This document shows positions 29,516 to 39,847 of a DNA stretch of 41,684 bases, piece by piece. The notes beneath the pieces were generated by a model. The model was not told the DNA's origin, searched no databases, and was given only the letters and a program-made list of their open reading frames with translations. The DNA is from Pseudomonadota bacterium (lineage in GTDB: Bacteria; Pseudomonadota; Gammaproteobacteria; Burkholderiales; Thiobacillaceae). Positions within the stretch are counted from its first letter, which is position 1; each line of letters starts with the position of its first letter. The stretch covers positions 1 through 41,684 of the forward strand of contig JAJXUA010000008.1 of the NCBI GenBank assembly GCA_021783275.1, in the 5' to 3' direction. A program made the position numbers and the translations under genes.

Positions 29516-30769
29516 TTATCTGGGCGATCCCCCAGTCTGATCCTGGCCCCCCGCTGCGGCCTGCTGTTTCCATGCACTCAGCGCCGCGCACCGCGCCTGC
29601 GCAATGGCATCGCGGATGCGCGCAGGTTCAGTGCGTGCAGCAATGACACCGGCATCGACCTCCTGCACCACCCGCAGCGCCTCGCGCAAATAGTCAGCGG
29701 CCGGATAAGGGCGAGACTCGTAGCCGGGGCGGCCATGAAAGTCACATTCACACGCCAGCAAAAATTGCTCGAAGCGATCCGGGCGACGCAGGGCATCGCT
29801 GCGCTCCAGCAGTTCGAGCACAGTGGCGGGACGCAGTTCCAGGGCGCGATGCACATTACCATGGTCACGCGCCACGGCGACGGCCAGTTCACGACAGTCG
29901 GCCGGAACCCGCACCCGCTCACACAGGGCGTGTACCAGCTCGACACTTTTCGCTTCGTGGCTATGATGTTTGGGCCAGTGTTCCGGCGGCGTCACTCCTT
30001 TACCCAGATCGTGCACCAGTGCTGCAAACCGTACCGGCAAGTCGTAAGCCTGTGATGCGGCCCAATCGACGACCAGCATGACATGGATGCCGGTATCGAC
30101 TTCGGGGTGGTGTTCGGGCGGCTGCGGCACCCCGAACAGGCGGTCGATTTCGGGGAACAGCCTGGTCAGTGCACCGCAATCACGCAGCACGGCGAACATG
30201 CGCGAAGGCCGGGCTTCCATCAGACCACGCGCCATCTCCTGCCACACCCGCTCAGGGACCAGCGCATCCACTTCGCCGTTGTCCACCATCTGTCGCATCA
30301 GACTCTGGGTTTCCGGCGCAACACTGAAATCGCCGAAGCGCGCGGCAAAGCGCGCCACGCGCAGGATGCGCACCGGATCTTCGACAAACGCGGCGCCCAC
30401 ATGACGGAAAACCCGGATCGCCAGATCGCGCTGGCCGCCGTGGGGATCGATCAGCGTGCCGTCGGCCTCCTCGGCCATGGCATTGATGGTGAGATCACGG
30501 CGCAGCAGGTCTTCTTCCAGCGTGACGTCGGGCGCGGCGTACACGGTGAACCCCTTGTAGCCCTGCCCCGACTTGCGCTCGGTGCGCGCCAGCGCGTATT
30601 CCTCGTGCGTCTGCGGATGCAGGAACACCGGGAAATCCCTGCCTACCGGCCGGTAGCCCTGCGCCAGCATGGCATCCGGTGTTGCGCCGACGACGACATG
30701 ATCCCGGTCAACCACCGGCAAACCCAGCAGGCGATCCCGCACGGCTCCGCCGACGACGTAGGATTTCAT
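29516..30769 (-). CDS. cca: CCA-adding tRNA nucleotidyltransferase
   Basis: 417-residue enzyme that adds or repairs the 3' CCA end of tRNA. The class II motifs are visible: GGAVRDRLLGLPVVDRDHVVVG, with the metal-binding DxD, RRDLTINAMA, RILRVARFAARF, and a C-terminal HD-type domain (RFAALVHDLGKG, HHSHEAKS), suggesting the multifunctional form with phosphatase and phosphodiesterase activities. It begins 7 bp downstream of the NDUFA9-like gene. Both are probably cotranscribed with slt-side genes. Confidence 0.95.
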   Translation of the reverse strand: MKSYVVGGAVRDRLLGLPVVDRDHVVVGATPDAMLAQGYRPVGRDFPVFLHPQTHEEYALARTERKSGQGYKGFTVYAAPDVTLEEDLLRRDLTINAMAEEADGTLIDPHGGQRDLAIRVFRHVGAAFVEDPVRILRVARFAARFGDFSVAPETQSLMRQMVDNGEVDALVPERVWQEMARGLMEARPSRMFAVLRDCGALTRLFPEIDRLFGVPQPPEHHPEVDTGIHVMLVVDWAASQAYDLPVRFAALVHDLGKGVTPPEHWPKHHSHEAKSVELVHALCERVRVPADCRELAVAVARDHGNVHRALELRPATVLELLERSDALRRPDRFEQFLLACECDFHGRPGYESRPYPAADYLREALRVVQEVDAGVIAARTEPARIRDAIAQARCAALSAWKQQAAAGGQDQTGGSPR

Positions 30770-30775
30770 GCCGTT

Positions 30776-31813
30776 CTAGCGATGCGCGTTCTCGCGATAG
30801 CCTTCATAACGCGCACGCGGGTTGGCCGCGCGCAGGTAATCCGGCGCAATCGCTTCGAGCGTGGCAGGCTGGAAATCAAACACGGCAGGCCAGCCGGTGG
30901 CACAGACGTTATCGGTACACATCGCGAAGTAATTGTCGCGCGTCATCAGTTTTTTTCCCGGAATACATTCCAGCGCCCAGGCCTGAAAATACGACGCCCA
31001 TTTTCCCAGCGGAACGATGCTGCGTTTTTTGCCAATGACGCTGCCGACGTAGTCGATCAGTTCACGCAGGGTGTAAACCTTGGGCCCGCACAGGTCGTAG
31101 GTCTGGCCATAGGTGGCCGGGTTGTCGAGGCTGTCAGCAAAGGCGCGCGCGACATCGTCCACATGCACCGGGGCAAAACGCGTCCCCGAAGACGCCAGCG
31201 GCATGACCGGAAACAGTTTGAGCAGGCGTGCAAACATCGACAGGAACGAATCGCCGCGTCCGAATATGACCGAAGGACGGAAGATGGTGAAGTGGAGACC
31301 GTAGCCGTGAACAAACTTGGGGCCGTTGAGATACCAGTTTTCGTGTGTACTGTGTGACATCCCGGCTTCGCGTACCAGCGCTTCAGCGATGCCTTTGGAA
31401 CGCTGATAGCCCGAACGCGAATTGGCATCCGCACCGAGCGCGCTCATGTGCAGCAGACGTGAGACGTTGGCTTCACCACAGGCGCGCACCACCTTGCGCG
31501 ACAGCTCGAGATGGATGTGCTGGAAGTCGCCACGGCGCTCACTGGGCAGATCGACCCGGCTGATCTTTCTTTCGTGCAGGATGCCCACCAGATTGATGAC
31601 CGCATCCATGCCGCGAAACTGGCGAATCAGCTCCTGCTGGTCGTGCACATCGGCCTCGATCACTTCTACCGTCGGCAGCAGGATCAGCTCCTTGGCCATT
31701 TCACGCCGATGCGACAGCACCCTTACCTTGAGGCCCCGCGCAGCAAGCTGGCTGACAAGCTGGGTGCCGACAAAACCGGAACCGCCGAGGATGCAGAGTC
31801 GTTCGATTTTCAT
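30776..31813 (-). CDS. NDUFA9-like NAD(P)H-binding protein
   Basis: 345-residue atypical short-chain dehydrogenase. GGSGFVGTQLVSQLAARG binds the dinucleotide and INLVGIL, RLLHMSALGAD, FRPSVIFGRGDSFLSMF and FAPVHVDDVA are typical. Bacterial members are annotated as complex I NDUFA9-like, but a link to complex I is not established here. A stretch at about residues 152-172 (SHSTHENWYLNGPKFVHGYG) separates VREAGM from LHFTIFRPSVIFG and looks longer than the loop I remember for the family. It has no palindromic structure. Upstream is slt with a 67-bp gap. Confidence 0.83.
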   Translation of the reverse strand: MKIERLCILGGSGFVGTQLVSQLAARGLKVRVLSHRREMAKELILLPTVEVIEADVHDQQELIRQFRGMDAVINLVGILHERKISRVDLPSERRGDFQHIHLELSRKVVRACGEANVSRLLHMSALGADANSRSGYQRSKGIAEALVREAGMSHSTHENWYLNGPKFVHGYGLHFTIFRPSVIFGRGDSFLSMFARLLKLFPVMPLASSGTRFAPVHVDDVARAFADSLDNPATYGQTYDLCGPKVYTLRELIDYVGSVIGKKRSIVPLGKWASYFQAWALECIPGKKLMTRDNYFAMCTDNVCATGWPAVFDFQPATLEAIAPDYLRAANPRARYEGYRENAHR

Positions 31814-31880
31814 GATCGCAATGTGACGGGTTTATTAGCGGACGCTGATTTTATCAGCCTGCCTTGGACTGCGCACGATT

Positions 31881-33854
31881 TCAGTTTTCCCCTGTGTCGG
31901 GATCGTTCCCGGCAGGCTCGTTCGCAGCCGCCACGCGGGCCGTGCGTCGCGGTGGAATCTGTCCCAGTCGGTCCTTGAGCAACACCGAGGGCTGATCAAA
32001 ACGCACGGCGTAATACATGGCGTTGCTCAGGACTTTTTTGACGTAATCCCGGGTTTCGGCAAACGGTATCGATTCGACATAAATCGCGCCTTCCATCGGG
32101 CGGCTGTCGCGCCAGCGCTGAGCGCGTCCCGGCCCGGCATTGTAGGCCGCGGTCGCCAGCACGGGCGAGCCGTCGAGACTGTCGAACACCTGCTTCAGGT
32201 AATAGGCTCCAAAGCGGATATTGGTCGCCGGATCCTGCATGTCGTTGGTGCTGAATCCCTTGATACCAAGTTTGCCGGCGATCCAGCGTCCGGTCGCGGG
32301 CATGATCTGCATCAGACCGGTTGCTCCGACATGCGAACGCGCGACGTTGACGAAGCGACTTTCCTGTCGCATCAGTCCGAACACCCAGGCTTCGTCGAGA
32401 TTGTTGCTGCGCGCGGCTTCACGCGCCAGCTCTCGATATGGCGCAATAAAGCGCAATTCGAAATCGTGCAGGTCGCGGGTTTGCTCGGCCGCATAAATCG
32501 CCCGGTCATACCATTCGGCACGGCGCGCCACTTCAGCGGCGGCCAGCAGCTGCAGATCACTCAGACCACGCAGACTCCAGTTCCATTCCTGGTTGGCCTC
32601 GCTACGCAAACCCAGCCGGTATAACGCCAATGCCCGCGTGACGCCGGGCTGGCGTGCCACAGCCTCAATGTCCGCGCCAGAGGTTTTGATATTGATCGGC
32701 GGCGCAGCGACAGTCGGGCCGACTTCCTCGCGCGCCAGCTGGCCGTAGTAATGATGTTCCTGGGTCAGCGCGTACAGCGCCGGATTGGCCGCCGCAGACT
32801 GACCGGTGGCTTTCTGCGCACGCGCGCGCCAGTAGCGCCAAACGGGCTGTTGCCGCACGGCCTCACTCATGCCGTCGATCACCCGCAGAACGACGGGCCA
32901 TTGTTCTGCGCGCAGCGCGCTGCGAACCCACCATTCGCGCTGGCTGTCGTTCACCCCTTCTCCGGCGCGACCAAACCAGCTCAGAGCCAGCGATTCGTGA
33001 CGTCGTGCAGCCTCGGTCGCCAGTATGGCCCAGGCCGCACGACGTTCGTGCTCGTTCAGCCGGGGCAGCCAGTTCACCAGCGCCGCCTGGGCCTGCGACG
33101 AATTCTGCCGCGCCAGCCGGTTCAGCGCATACAGGGCGATTTCATGGCTGCTGCGTGTGTCGTGACGCGTCGTGGTTTTGAGCCAGCGCGCCGGGGCGCG
33201 TTCGGCCAGTGCCAGCGATGCCGACACCAGTCCCTGACCGGCAGGCAATCTGTCCGACACGGCACGCGCCACGCCCGGGTTGCCGGCCTCCAGCGCCAGC
33301 CGGATGCGCCGCCAGAGATCCTCCTGCTGCAGATACCCGGTAGCCTGCAACTGCTCGAACAAGGGCGTGCAGGCACTTGGCATATCACGTCCGGTAAACC
33401 ACAGGGCGATTGCTTCCTTGAGCCGCCGGGCGTCACCCGTCATCCGCTCGGCGCGATGGGCGTAGCACTGGTGACTTGCATCAGGCCGGACCAGCCGGGG
33501 AAACTCCGCCAGATACAGCGACCAGAGTTCACGTCGCGCCAGGTCTTTCAGCCATTCTGCACGTACCCGCTCAGCCATCCAGCTTCCCGGATAGGCCGCC
33601 AGAAACGTGGCAATGCGGCTATCGTCTGCCCCTGGAAAGGCACGCAACAATTGCCAGTGCTCGGCATACGGCGCCAGCACATGGGTGGTGGGGACCGCCT
33701 CCACGGCAAGCTGCAATGCAGCGTTCCGCCGGGCGGCAAAAGCTTCCTGGGCACGCAGGATGGCCTCGTCGCCGGGATCGGCACGGACCCAAGACACACT
33801 CAGGCACAGCAGGGCAATGCCACCCAACCAAGAACGCAACACAAGACAATTCAT
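31881..33854 (-). CDS. slt: Soluble lytic murein transglycosylase
   Basis: 657-residue periplasmic enzyme that cleaves between MurNAc and GlcNAc, producing 1,6-anhydro muropeptides. A signal peptide (SWLGGIALLCLSVSWVRA) is followed by a long alpha-superhelical region and a C-terminal lysozyme-like domain: GLMRQESRFV with the catalytic glutamate, SHVGATGLMQIMPATG, FGAYYLKQVFD, ATAAYNAGPGRAQRWR and IPFAETRDYVKKVL. ATG 33854 is used since upstream reading is not signal-like. Its products could feed the AmgK/MurU recycling route. Confidence 0.93.
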   Translation of the reverse strand: MNCLVLRSWLGGIALLCLSVSWVRADPGDEAILRAQEAFAARRNAALQLAVEAVPTTHVLAPYAEHWQLLRAFPGADDSRIATFLAAYPGSWMAERVRAEWLKDLARRELWSLYLAEFPRLVRPDASHQCYAHRAERMTGDARRLKEAIALWFTGRDMPSACTPLFEQLQATGYLQQEDLWRRIRLALEAGNPGVARAVSDRLPAGQGLVSASLALAERAPARWLKTTTRHDTRSSHEIALYALNRLARQNSSQAQAALVNWLPRLNEHERRAAWAILATEAARRHESLALSWFGRAGEGVNDSQREWWVRSALRAEQWPVVLRVIDGMSEAVRQQPVWRYWRARAQKATGQSAAANPALYALTQEHHYYGQLAREEVGPTVAAPPINIKTSGADIEAVARQPGVTRALALYRLGLRSEANQEWNWSLRGLSDLQLLAAAEVARRAEWYDRAIYAAEQTRDLHDFELRFIAPYRELAREAARSNNLDEAWVFGLMRQESRFVNVARSHVGATGLMQIMPATGRWIAGKLGIKGFSTNDMQDPATNIRFGAYYLKQVFDSLDGSPVLATAAYNAGPGRAQRWRDSRPMEGAIYVESIPFAETRDYVKKVLSNAMYYAVRFDQPSVLLKDRLGQIPPRRTARVAAANEPAGNDPDTGEN

Positions 33855-33897
33855 GGCGTCGAGATTAACACGCAGGCCGCGCGGTAACAGTTGACCC

Positions 33898-35415
33898 TCA
33901 AGCCAGAAAAAGCTTGTACGCCGGGTTGCGCGATTCGTCCCAGTAGAGGTAGCCCAGCTTGTCGAGAAATTTCTGGAACTTGGGTTTGTCCTTGTCCGGC
34001 ACCTGCATGCCCACCAGAACACGGCCGTAGTCTGCTCCGTGATTGCGGTAGTGAAACAGACTGATATTCCAGCCGCTGCTCATGCTTTGCAGAAACTGCA
34101 TCAGCGCACCCGGCCGCTCCGGAAATTCAAAGCGATACAGCACCTCATTCAACGCATCGGGCGCGCGTCCGCCTACCAGGTGACGCACATGCAGCTTGGC
34201 CATTTCGTTATCAGTCAGGTCCACTGCATCGAGGCCGTGGCGCTGGAGCATGGCAACGACGCGCGCACCTTCACCCGCTCCCGGTACCGACAGGCCGACA
34301 AAGACCCGCGCCGCCCGGGGATCGGAATAGCGGTAGTTGAATTCCGTGATGTTGCTGGCGCCCAGCAGACTGCAAAAGGTCTTGAAGCTGCCAGGCGTTT
34401 CGGGAATGGTGACAGCCAGCACGGCTTCACGTTTTTCACCCAGCTCGGCGCGCTCAGCGATGTGCCGCAGCCGGTCGAAATTCATGTTCGCACCGGAAGC
34501 AATTGCCACCAGGGTTTGCCCCTTCAATTTATCGCCCGCAATCGCGGCCTTCAGCCCCGCGACCGAGAGCGCACCGGCAGGCTCAAGGATCGAGCGCGTA
34601 TCTTCGAACACATCCTTGATGGCGGCGCAGATTGCATCGTTATTGACCCGGATGATTTCATCCACATACAGCTGCGCCAGGCGAAAGGTTTCCTTGCCCA
34701 CCGTTTTCACCGCCACCCCGTCAGCAAAAATGCCGACGCGCGGCAGCGTGACGCGCTTGCCCTTGCACAGCGAACGCGCCATCGCATCGGCGTCTTCGGG
34801 CTCGACCCCCACAATGCGGATATCCGGCCGCAAACGCTTGATGTAAGTCGCCATTCCCGCGATCAAGCCGCCACCGCCCACCGGGACAAAGACCGAATGG
34901 ATGGCACCAGGATGCTGACGCAGCAATTCCATGGCGACGGTGCCCTGCCCAGCGATCACGTCCGGGTCATCGTAGGGATGGACGAACACGGCATGGATTT
35001 TTTTGGCCATGAGCAGGGCATGCGCGCAGGCTTCGTCGTAATTGTCGCCATGCAGTACCACTTTGGCCCCGCGCGCTGCCACCGCATCCACCTTGATTTT
35101 GGGCGTGGTCGCCGGCATCACGATGGTCGCCTTCAGGTTCAGCTTTTGCGCCGCCAGCGCCACCCCCTGCGCATGGTTACCCGCCGATGCGGCGACCACC
35201 CCGCGTGCGCATTGGGCGACGGACAGTTTCGCCATTTTGTTGTACGCCCCCCGGCATTTGAAAGAAAACACCGGCTGCAGGTCTTCGCGCTTGAGCAGAA
35301 TGGTATTACCCAGCCGCCGCGACAGGTTGTGCGCTACATCGAGTGGCGTCTCGACAGCCACGTCGTAGACGCGCGAGGTGAGTATGCGTTCGAGATAATC
35401 GTCGGGCTGGCTCAT
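33898..35415 (-). CDS. ilvA: Biosynthetic threonine ammonia-lyase
   Basis: 505-residue PLP enzyme that converts threonine to 2-oxobutanoate, the first step to isoleucine. [21 protein letters not shown] carries the PLP lysine region, [10 protein letters not shown] the substrate loop and [12 protein letters not shown] the phosphate-binding glycine loop. The C-terminal part has two ACT-like regulatory domains ([20 protein letters not shown] and [20 protein letters not shown]), the long feedback-regulated form. Divergent from rpiA with an 83-bp gap. Confidence 0.95.
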   Translation of the reverse strand: MSQPDDYLERILTSRVYDVAVETPLDVAHNLSRRLGNTILLKREDLQPVFSFKCRGAYNKMAKLSVAQCARGVVAASAGNHAQGVALAAQKLNLKATIVMPATTPKIKVDAVAARGAKVVLHGDNYDEACAHALLMAKKIHAVFVHPYDDPDVIAGQGTVAMELLRQHPGAIHSVFVPVGGGGLIAGMATYIKRLRPDIRIVGVEPEDADAMARSLCKGKRVTLPRVGIFADGVAVKTVGKETFRLAQLYVDEIIRVNNDAICAAIKDVFEDTRSILEPAGALSVAGLKAAIAGDKLKGQTLVAIASGANMNFDRLRHIAERAELGEKREAVLAVTIPETPGSFKTFCSLLGASNITEFNYRYSDPRAARVFVGLSVPGAGEGARVVAMLQRHGLDAVDLTDNEMAKLHVRHLVGGRAPDALNEVLYRFEFPERPGALMQFLQSMSSGWNISLFHYRNHGADYGRVLVGMQVPDKDKPKFQKFLDKLGYLYWDESRNPAYKLFLA

Positions 35416-35439
35416 GGCAGTGGGGGATACATGGCGGGT

Positions 35440-35468
35440 TTGATAAAAAGCGTCGATGCCGCTATCTT
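35440..35468 (+). promoter_or_regulatory. Predicted rpiA promoter
   Basis: -35 TTGATA (35440-35445), 17-bp spacer, -10 TATCTT (35463-35468). Initiation near 35475 gives a leader of about 24 bases to ATG 35499. Confidence 0.6.
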
Positions 35469-35498
35469 AGCTGGCTACTTAAAACTGGCGAAGACATC

Positions 35499-36155
35499 AT
35501 GACTCAGGATGAAATGAAGCAGGCTGTGGCACGTGCCGCAGTCGAGTATGCAAAAGGCGGCATTATCGGGGTGGGCACCGGCTCCACCGCCAATTATTTC
35601 ATCGACGCGCTGGCCAGCGTGAAAGGCCGGATCGACGGCGCGGTCGCCAGTTCAGAAGCGACGGCGACCCGTCTCAAAAGCCACGGCATCCCGGTGCTGG
35701 ATCTGAACAGCGTCGGCGAGCTCGAAATCTACGTCGATGGCGCAGACGAAATCACCGAACACTTCGCCATGGTCAAAGGCGGCGGCGGCGCACTGACGCG
35801 TGAAAAAATCGTGGCCGCATGCAGCAAGCAATTCATCTGCATCTGCGACGAATCCAAGCTCGTGGGCGTGCTCGGCCAGTTTCCGCTGCCAGTTGAAGTG
35901 ATCCCCATGGCACGGTCCTATGTGGCACGCGAACTGGTCAAGCTCGGAGGCCAACCCCGCCTGCGCGAAGAGTTCACGACAGACAACGGCAATCTCATAC
36001 TCGATGTACACGGCCTGTCTATCGTCGATCCGGTATCGCTGGAAACGGCGATCAATCAGCTCGTGGGGGTGGTAACCAATGGCCTGTTCGCCCGCCGTGG
36101 TGCCGATGTGCTGCTGCTCGGCACACCCAGCGGCGTTAAAACCCACAAGAAATAG
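35499..36155 (+). CDS. rpiA: Ribose-5-phosphate isomerase A
   Basis: 218-residue enzyme of the pentose phosphate pathway, interconverting ribose-5-phosphate and ribulose-5-phosphate. [61 protein letters not shown] and [19 protein letters not shown] are the family motifs, with the catalytic residues in the DGADE and [10 protein letters not shown] blocks. It ends 2 bp from the convergent yacG stop. Confidence 0.97.
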   Translation: MTQDEMKQAVARAAVEYAKGGIIGVGTGSTANYFIDALASVKGRIDGAVASSEATATRLKSHGIPVLDLNSVGELEIYVDGADEITEHFAMVKGGGGALTREKIVAACSKQFICICDESKLVGVLGQFPLPVEVIPMARSYVARELVKLGGQPRLREEFTTDNGNLILDVHGLSIVDPVSLETAINQLVGVVTNGLFARRGADVLLLGTPSGVKTHKK

Positions 36156-36157
36156 AC

Positions 36158-36355
36158 TTACTGGGGACGTTCGCCTGAGTCCGGCGTTTCGTCGTCGTCG
36201 AGCGAGGGGGCTACCGGTACGCGATAGGTTTCGGCCGCCCAGTTCCCCAGGTCGATCATTTTGCAGCGCTCGCTGCAAAATGGCCGCCAGCGGTTTTCGG
36301 TTGACCACTGCACCCCGGCACCGCACACAGGACAAGCCAGGACAGGTATTTTCAT
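36158..36355 (-). CDS. yacG: DNA gyrase inhibitor YacG
   Basis: 65-residue zinc-finger protein. [10 protein letters not shown] and [19 protein letters not shown] provide the four zinc cysteines and the helix that contacts GyrB. The C-terminal tail is acidic. The ATG at 36355 overlaps the zapD stop (ATGA). ATG 36364 would add three residues. Confidence 0.93.
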   Translation of the reverse strand: MKIPVLACPVCGAGVQWSTENRWRPFCSERCKMIDLGNWAAETYRVPVAPSLDDDETPDSGERPQ

Positions 36356-37107
36356 AGTGTGCAAAAAGTCAGGTCAAAGTCGATCGGCTGGTCGGTACAG
36401 GTGCGCATCTGGCCACCACCGGCATAGACAAAACGGATATTGAGCATGTACTTGTTGGCAGAAATTTCCGGTACACACACCAGGTCATCGGTCAGTGTCA
36501 CCCGGATCAGCAGGGGATTGCGCGACTCCAGCATCCGCTGGTAACTGCCGTTGGCGGTGTGCTGCATTTCGGGCTGACCACTGTCGCGCAACAGCCCCAG
36601 CACGATATTGCCAGCAGAACGGATCGACGCAAATGGTGACAGCCAGGTGCGCAACTGCTCGGTGCGTCGCTCGGCGGGCTGGTGCAGCCAGTAGTGATAG
36701 GCTGGCAGATCGAATTCGCACATGCCACCCGGTATGGCTGCGCGCTGTTTGATGGCCATCAGCCAGTCGTCCTCACGCAGATGCTGACCGACTTTTCCCG
36801 GCAACTGATACAGCCCCTGATGCGCACTGTCGATGGCGGCCAGGACCTGCTCCAGCGTGCCGCTTTGCACATGCGGATTACCACGCAGGGCGACCAGCAC
36901 GGCTTTTTGCCGGTCCAGTTCCTGCAACAGGTCGGACTTGAGGTCGGCGCGGGCGGCCACTTCCGCCAGTTCAAACAGCGTCAGCAGCGCGGCGTGATGG
37001 GCGTACGCATCCGGCGAAGCCGCACTGGCATCAAAGCGCTCGAACAGGGCCTCCAGCCGCAACAGGGTGCGGATGCGCTCGGAGAGGGGGTATTCGTAGT
37101 GGATCAC
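36352..37107 (-). CDS. zapD: Cell division protein ZapD
   Basis: 251-residue cytosolic FtsZ-bundling protein. After a GTG start at 37107 the sequence [25 protein letters not shown] is the family N-terminus. [23 protein letters not shown] and [15 protein letters not shown] mark the rest. An upstream ATG at 37209 would add 34 residues not seen in the family and would overlap coaE, so the GTG is preferred. Order coaE-zapD-yacG is typical. Confidence 0.9.
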   Translation of the reverse strand: MIHYEYPLSERIRTLLRLEALFERFDASAASPDAYAHHAALLTLFELAEVAARADLKSDLLQELDRQKAVLVALRGNPHVQSGTLEQVLAAIDSAHQGLYQLPGKVGQHLREDDWLMAIKQRAAIPGGMCEFDLPAYHYWLHQPAERRTEQLRTWLSPFASIRSAGNIVLGLLRDSGQPEMQHTANGSYQRMLESRNPLLIRVTLTDDLVCVPEISANKYMLNIRFVYAGGGQMRTCTDQPIDFDLTFCTL

Positions 37108-37159
37108 GCTGTGCCGCGTCAGTAACAATCGTTCGATTGTCGCCGATTGACACGGAAAA

Positions 37160-37765
37160 TCAAGGCGAGTCCGGTGCCTGATGCAGATATAGCGCGTGCA
37201 GCCGGGCAACTTCGGTACACAGGCTGGCCGCGCTGCCGGTGTTCACCAGAACATCATCAGCGATGGCCAAGCGTTCGCTGCGGGATGCCTGGCTCGCCAG
37301 AATGGCTACGACTTCCTGGCGTGAATAGGCATTACGCGCCATGACGCGCTCGATTTGTAGCGTTTCGGGGCAGTCAACGACCAGCACACGATTGAGCAAG
37401 GTGTGGTAATGGCCGGTTTCGACCAGCAGTGGGATGACTGCCAGAGCGTAGGGCGCGTCCAGCGTGGCCAGCGCATGTTCGATGCGCTGCCGGATACGCG
37501 GATGCAATATGGCTTCCAGTTGTTTGCGGGCGGCGGTATCGGCAAACACACGCTGGCGCAGCACGGTACGGTTCAGGGTGCCATCCGGCTGGAGCACGCT
37601 TGCGCCGAATGCGGTCGCGATCAGGGCCAAGGCTTCACTCGCGGGGGCAGTCAGCTCCCGGGCCACCTCATCCGCATCGATAACCGGCACCCCCAGCCTC
37701 GAAAAGCAGTCCGAGACCACCGATTTTCCCGAGCCGATTCCGCCGGTCAGGCCCACGACCCACAT
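37160..37765 (-). CDS. coaE: Dephospho-CoA kinase
   Basis: 201-residue P-loop kinase catalysing the last step of coenzyme A synthesis. [16 protein letters not shown] is the Walker A region, [11 protein letters not shown] contacts dephospho-CoA, and HPRIRQRIE and [11 protein letters not shown] follow. The start shares one base with the pilD stop (TGATG). Confidence 0.95.
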   Translation of the reverse strand: MWVVGLTGGIGSGKSVVSDCFSRLGVPVIDADEVARELTAPASEALALIATAFGASVLQPDGTLNRTVLRQRVFADTAARKQLEAILHPRIRQRIEHALATLDAPYALAVIPLLVETGHYHTLLNRVLVVDCPETLQIERVMARNAYSRQEVVAILASQASRSERLAIADDVLVNTGSAASLCTEVARLHALYLHQAPDSP

Positions 37766-38616
37766 CAGAACTGTCCTAGATAGGCCTGCGTCATGTCCTG
37801 GCCAAAAAACAGCGCGACCAGCCCGCCGCCTGCCAGGTAAGGGCCAAACGGAATCGGGACGCGTTTGTCATGTTTGACCAGCACGATCATCGCAATGCCG
37901 ATGACGGCGCCGACGACCGAAGACAGCAGCAGGGTCACGGGCAGCAACTGCCAGCCCAGCCAGGCACCCAGCGCCGCAAGCAGCTTGAAGTCGCCATAGC
38001 CCATGCCCTCCTTGCCGGTGACCAGTTTGAACAGCCAGTACACCGACCACAGCACAAGGTAACCGGCAATGGCACCCATCACAGCATCGGCCAGGGTCGC
38101 AAAGTGACCACCCAGGTTGAAAAGCAGACCCAGCCAGAGCAGGGGCAGGGTCAGACTGTCGGGCAGCAGGGTCGTATCAAAATCGATGAACGCCAGCGCG
38201 ACCAGCATCCATACCAGCAGCAGGCCACCCGCTGTGGCGAGGCTGAATCCCCACTTCCAGGCCACAGCCGCAGACAGCAGCGCCGTCAGCAACTCCACCA
38301 GCGGATAGCGCACGCTGATCGGTGCGGCACACGCTGAACAGCGCGCACGCAAATAGAGCCAGGACAGGAGCGGGATGTTCTCCAGCGCCGTGATCATGTG
38401 ACCACACGCCGGACAGGCAGAGCGGGGCAGCCACAGGTTATAGCGTGGCGACGCGGTCACCGGTTCCCCCCGCAGCTCGGCACATTGCTGCTGCCACTCG
38501 CGCTCCATCATCCGGGGTAACCGATGGATCAATACATTCAGAAAACTGCCGATCAGCAGACTCAATAAAAAAACCAGCCCGGTGAGCAGGGCTGGTTCCT
38601 GTATCAGCAGTTCCAT
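37765..38616 (-). CDS. pilD: Type IV prepilin peptidase PilD
   Basis: 283-residue inner-membrane aspartic protease that cleaves and N-methylates prepilins. The cytoplasmic zinc loop has CPACGHMI and RCSACAAPIS. The catalytic aspartates lie in FIDFDTTLLPD and in GYGDFKLLAALGAWLG (the GxGD motif). Several hydrophobic helices are present. The start shares one base with the pilC stop (TAATG). Confidence 0.95.
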   Translation of the reverse strand: MELLIQEPALLTGLVFLLSLLIGSFLNVLIHRLPRMMEREWQQQCAELRGEPVTASPRYNLWLPRSACPACGHMITALENIPLLSWLYLRARCSACAAPISVRYPLVELLTALLSAAVAWKWGFSLATAGGLLLVWMLVALAFIDFDTTLLPDSLTLPLLWLGLLFNLGGHFATLADAVMGAIAGYLVLWSVYWLFKLVTGKEGMGYGDFKLLAALGAWLGWQLLPVTLLLSSVVGAVIGIAMIVLVKHDKRVPIPFGPYLAGGGLVALFFGQDMTQAYLGQF

Positions 38617-39836
38617 TAAATGACCGAACCCATTTTGAAAATAGGCAGGTACATGGCAATCACCATGCCACCGATGAGCACCCCCAGCACGACCATGATG
38701 ATCGGCTCCATCAGGCTGGAAAGCGCAGCGACGGCATCGTCCACTTCGGCCTCATAAAAGTCAGCGACCTTGCCCAGCATCGAATCCAGTGAGCCTGATT
38801 CTTCACCAATCGCCGCCATCTGCAGCACCATGTTGGGAAAACGGTTCGAATTCTGCATCGCCACCGTCAGGGCGGTACCGGTCGAAACTTCACCCCGGAT
38901 CTTGTTGGTCGCTTCGACAAAGACCTGGTTGCCGGAAGCGCCCCCCACGGATTCCAGCGCTTCAACCAGCGGCACCCCGGCGGCAAACATGGTGGACAGG
39001 GTGCGCGTCCAGCGCGCAATGGTGGCTTTCTCGATCACTGCTCCGAATATCGGCAGTTTGAGCATGAGGCGATCCATGACCATCTGAACCTTGCGTGAAC
39101 GCTTCCAGGTCCACAGCAGGGCATAAATCGCCCCACCGATAACGCCAAAAATTGCCCACCACCATTTGACAAAGAAATCCGAAATATTCATGACGATCAG
39201 TGTCGGTGCAGGCAAATCCGCACCAAAGCTGCTGAACAAATCCTTGAAGGCAGGAATCACGAAAATCATGATGATCGCGGTAATGACGAATGCCACGACG
39301 ATAATGGAAATCGGATAAAACAGCGCCGACTTGATCTTGCTCTTGATTGCGAGGATTTTTTCCTTGTAGATCGCCAGCCGCTCCAGCACCCCATCCAGAA
39401 TACCTGCAGCTTCGCCTGCGCCCACCAGATTGCAAAACAGGGCATCAAAGTACAGCGGATGTTTACCAAACGCCTGGGTCAAACTGCTGCCCTTCTCGAT
39501 ATCCGCCTTGATTTCCATCAACAAACGCTGAACGGATGGATTGGAATGGCCGCGCGCCACAATCTCGAACGATTGCAACAAGGGCACACCCGCTTTCATC
39601 ATCGTTGCCAGCTGGCGCGTGAACAGCGTGATGTCCTTATCGGTGATTTTTTTCGCCCCGCTGAACAAGGTGCTCTGCTTCTTGACTCGGGTAACGGTAA
39701 TGCCCTGCTTGCGCAGCTGGGAATTCACCACGGCCTCGCCAACCGCCATCATCTGGCCTTTGACTTTTTTGCCGCGCTTGTCCATCCCTTCCCACTGGAA
39801 GGAGCTGTCCTTGATTGCTTTTGCCGCTGTAGCCAT
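38616..39836 (-). CDS. pilC: Type IV pilus inner-membrane protein PilC
   Basis: 406-residue platform protein with two GspF/PilC domains and three membrane segments (for example ALFYPISIIVVAFVITAIIMIFV and the C-terminal IIMVVLGVLIGGMVIAMYLPIF). DITLFTRQLATMMKAGVPLLQSF and TRTLSTMFAAGVPLVEALE are the two repeat signatures. It links the PilB motor to pilus assembly. It lies 11 bp after pilB. Confidence 0.95.
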   Translation of the reverse strand: MATAAKAIKDSSFQWEGMDKRGKKVKGQMMAVGEAVVNSQLRKQGITVTRVKKQSTLFSGAKKITDKDITLFTRQLATMMKAGVPLLQSFEIVARGHSNPSVQRLLMEIKADIEKGSSLTQAFGKHPLYFDALFCNLVGAGEAAGILDGVLERLAIYKEKILAIKSKIKSALFYPISIIVVAFVITAIIMIFVIPAFKDLFSSFGADLPAPTLIVMNISDFFVKWWWAIFGVIGGAIYALLWTWKRSRKVQMVMDRLMLKLPIFGAVIEKATIARWTRTLSTMFAAGVPLVEALESVGGASGNQVFVEATNKIRGEVSTGTALTVAMQNSNRFPNMVLQMAAIGEESGSLDSMLGKVADFYEAEVDDAVAALSSLMEPIIMVVLGVLIGGMVIAMYLPIFKMGSVI

Positions 39837-39847
39837 GAACGTATTCC

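Noticed and set aside
36257-36282. Palindrome with 12-bp arms inside yacG, like the one in ubiH
   Set aside because: It encodes [10 protein letters not shown], the invariant zinc-finger block of YacG, so the symmetry follows from conserved codons and not from an inserted element.
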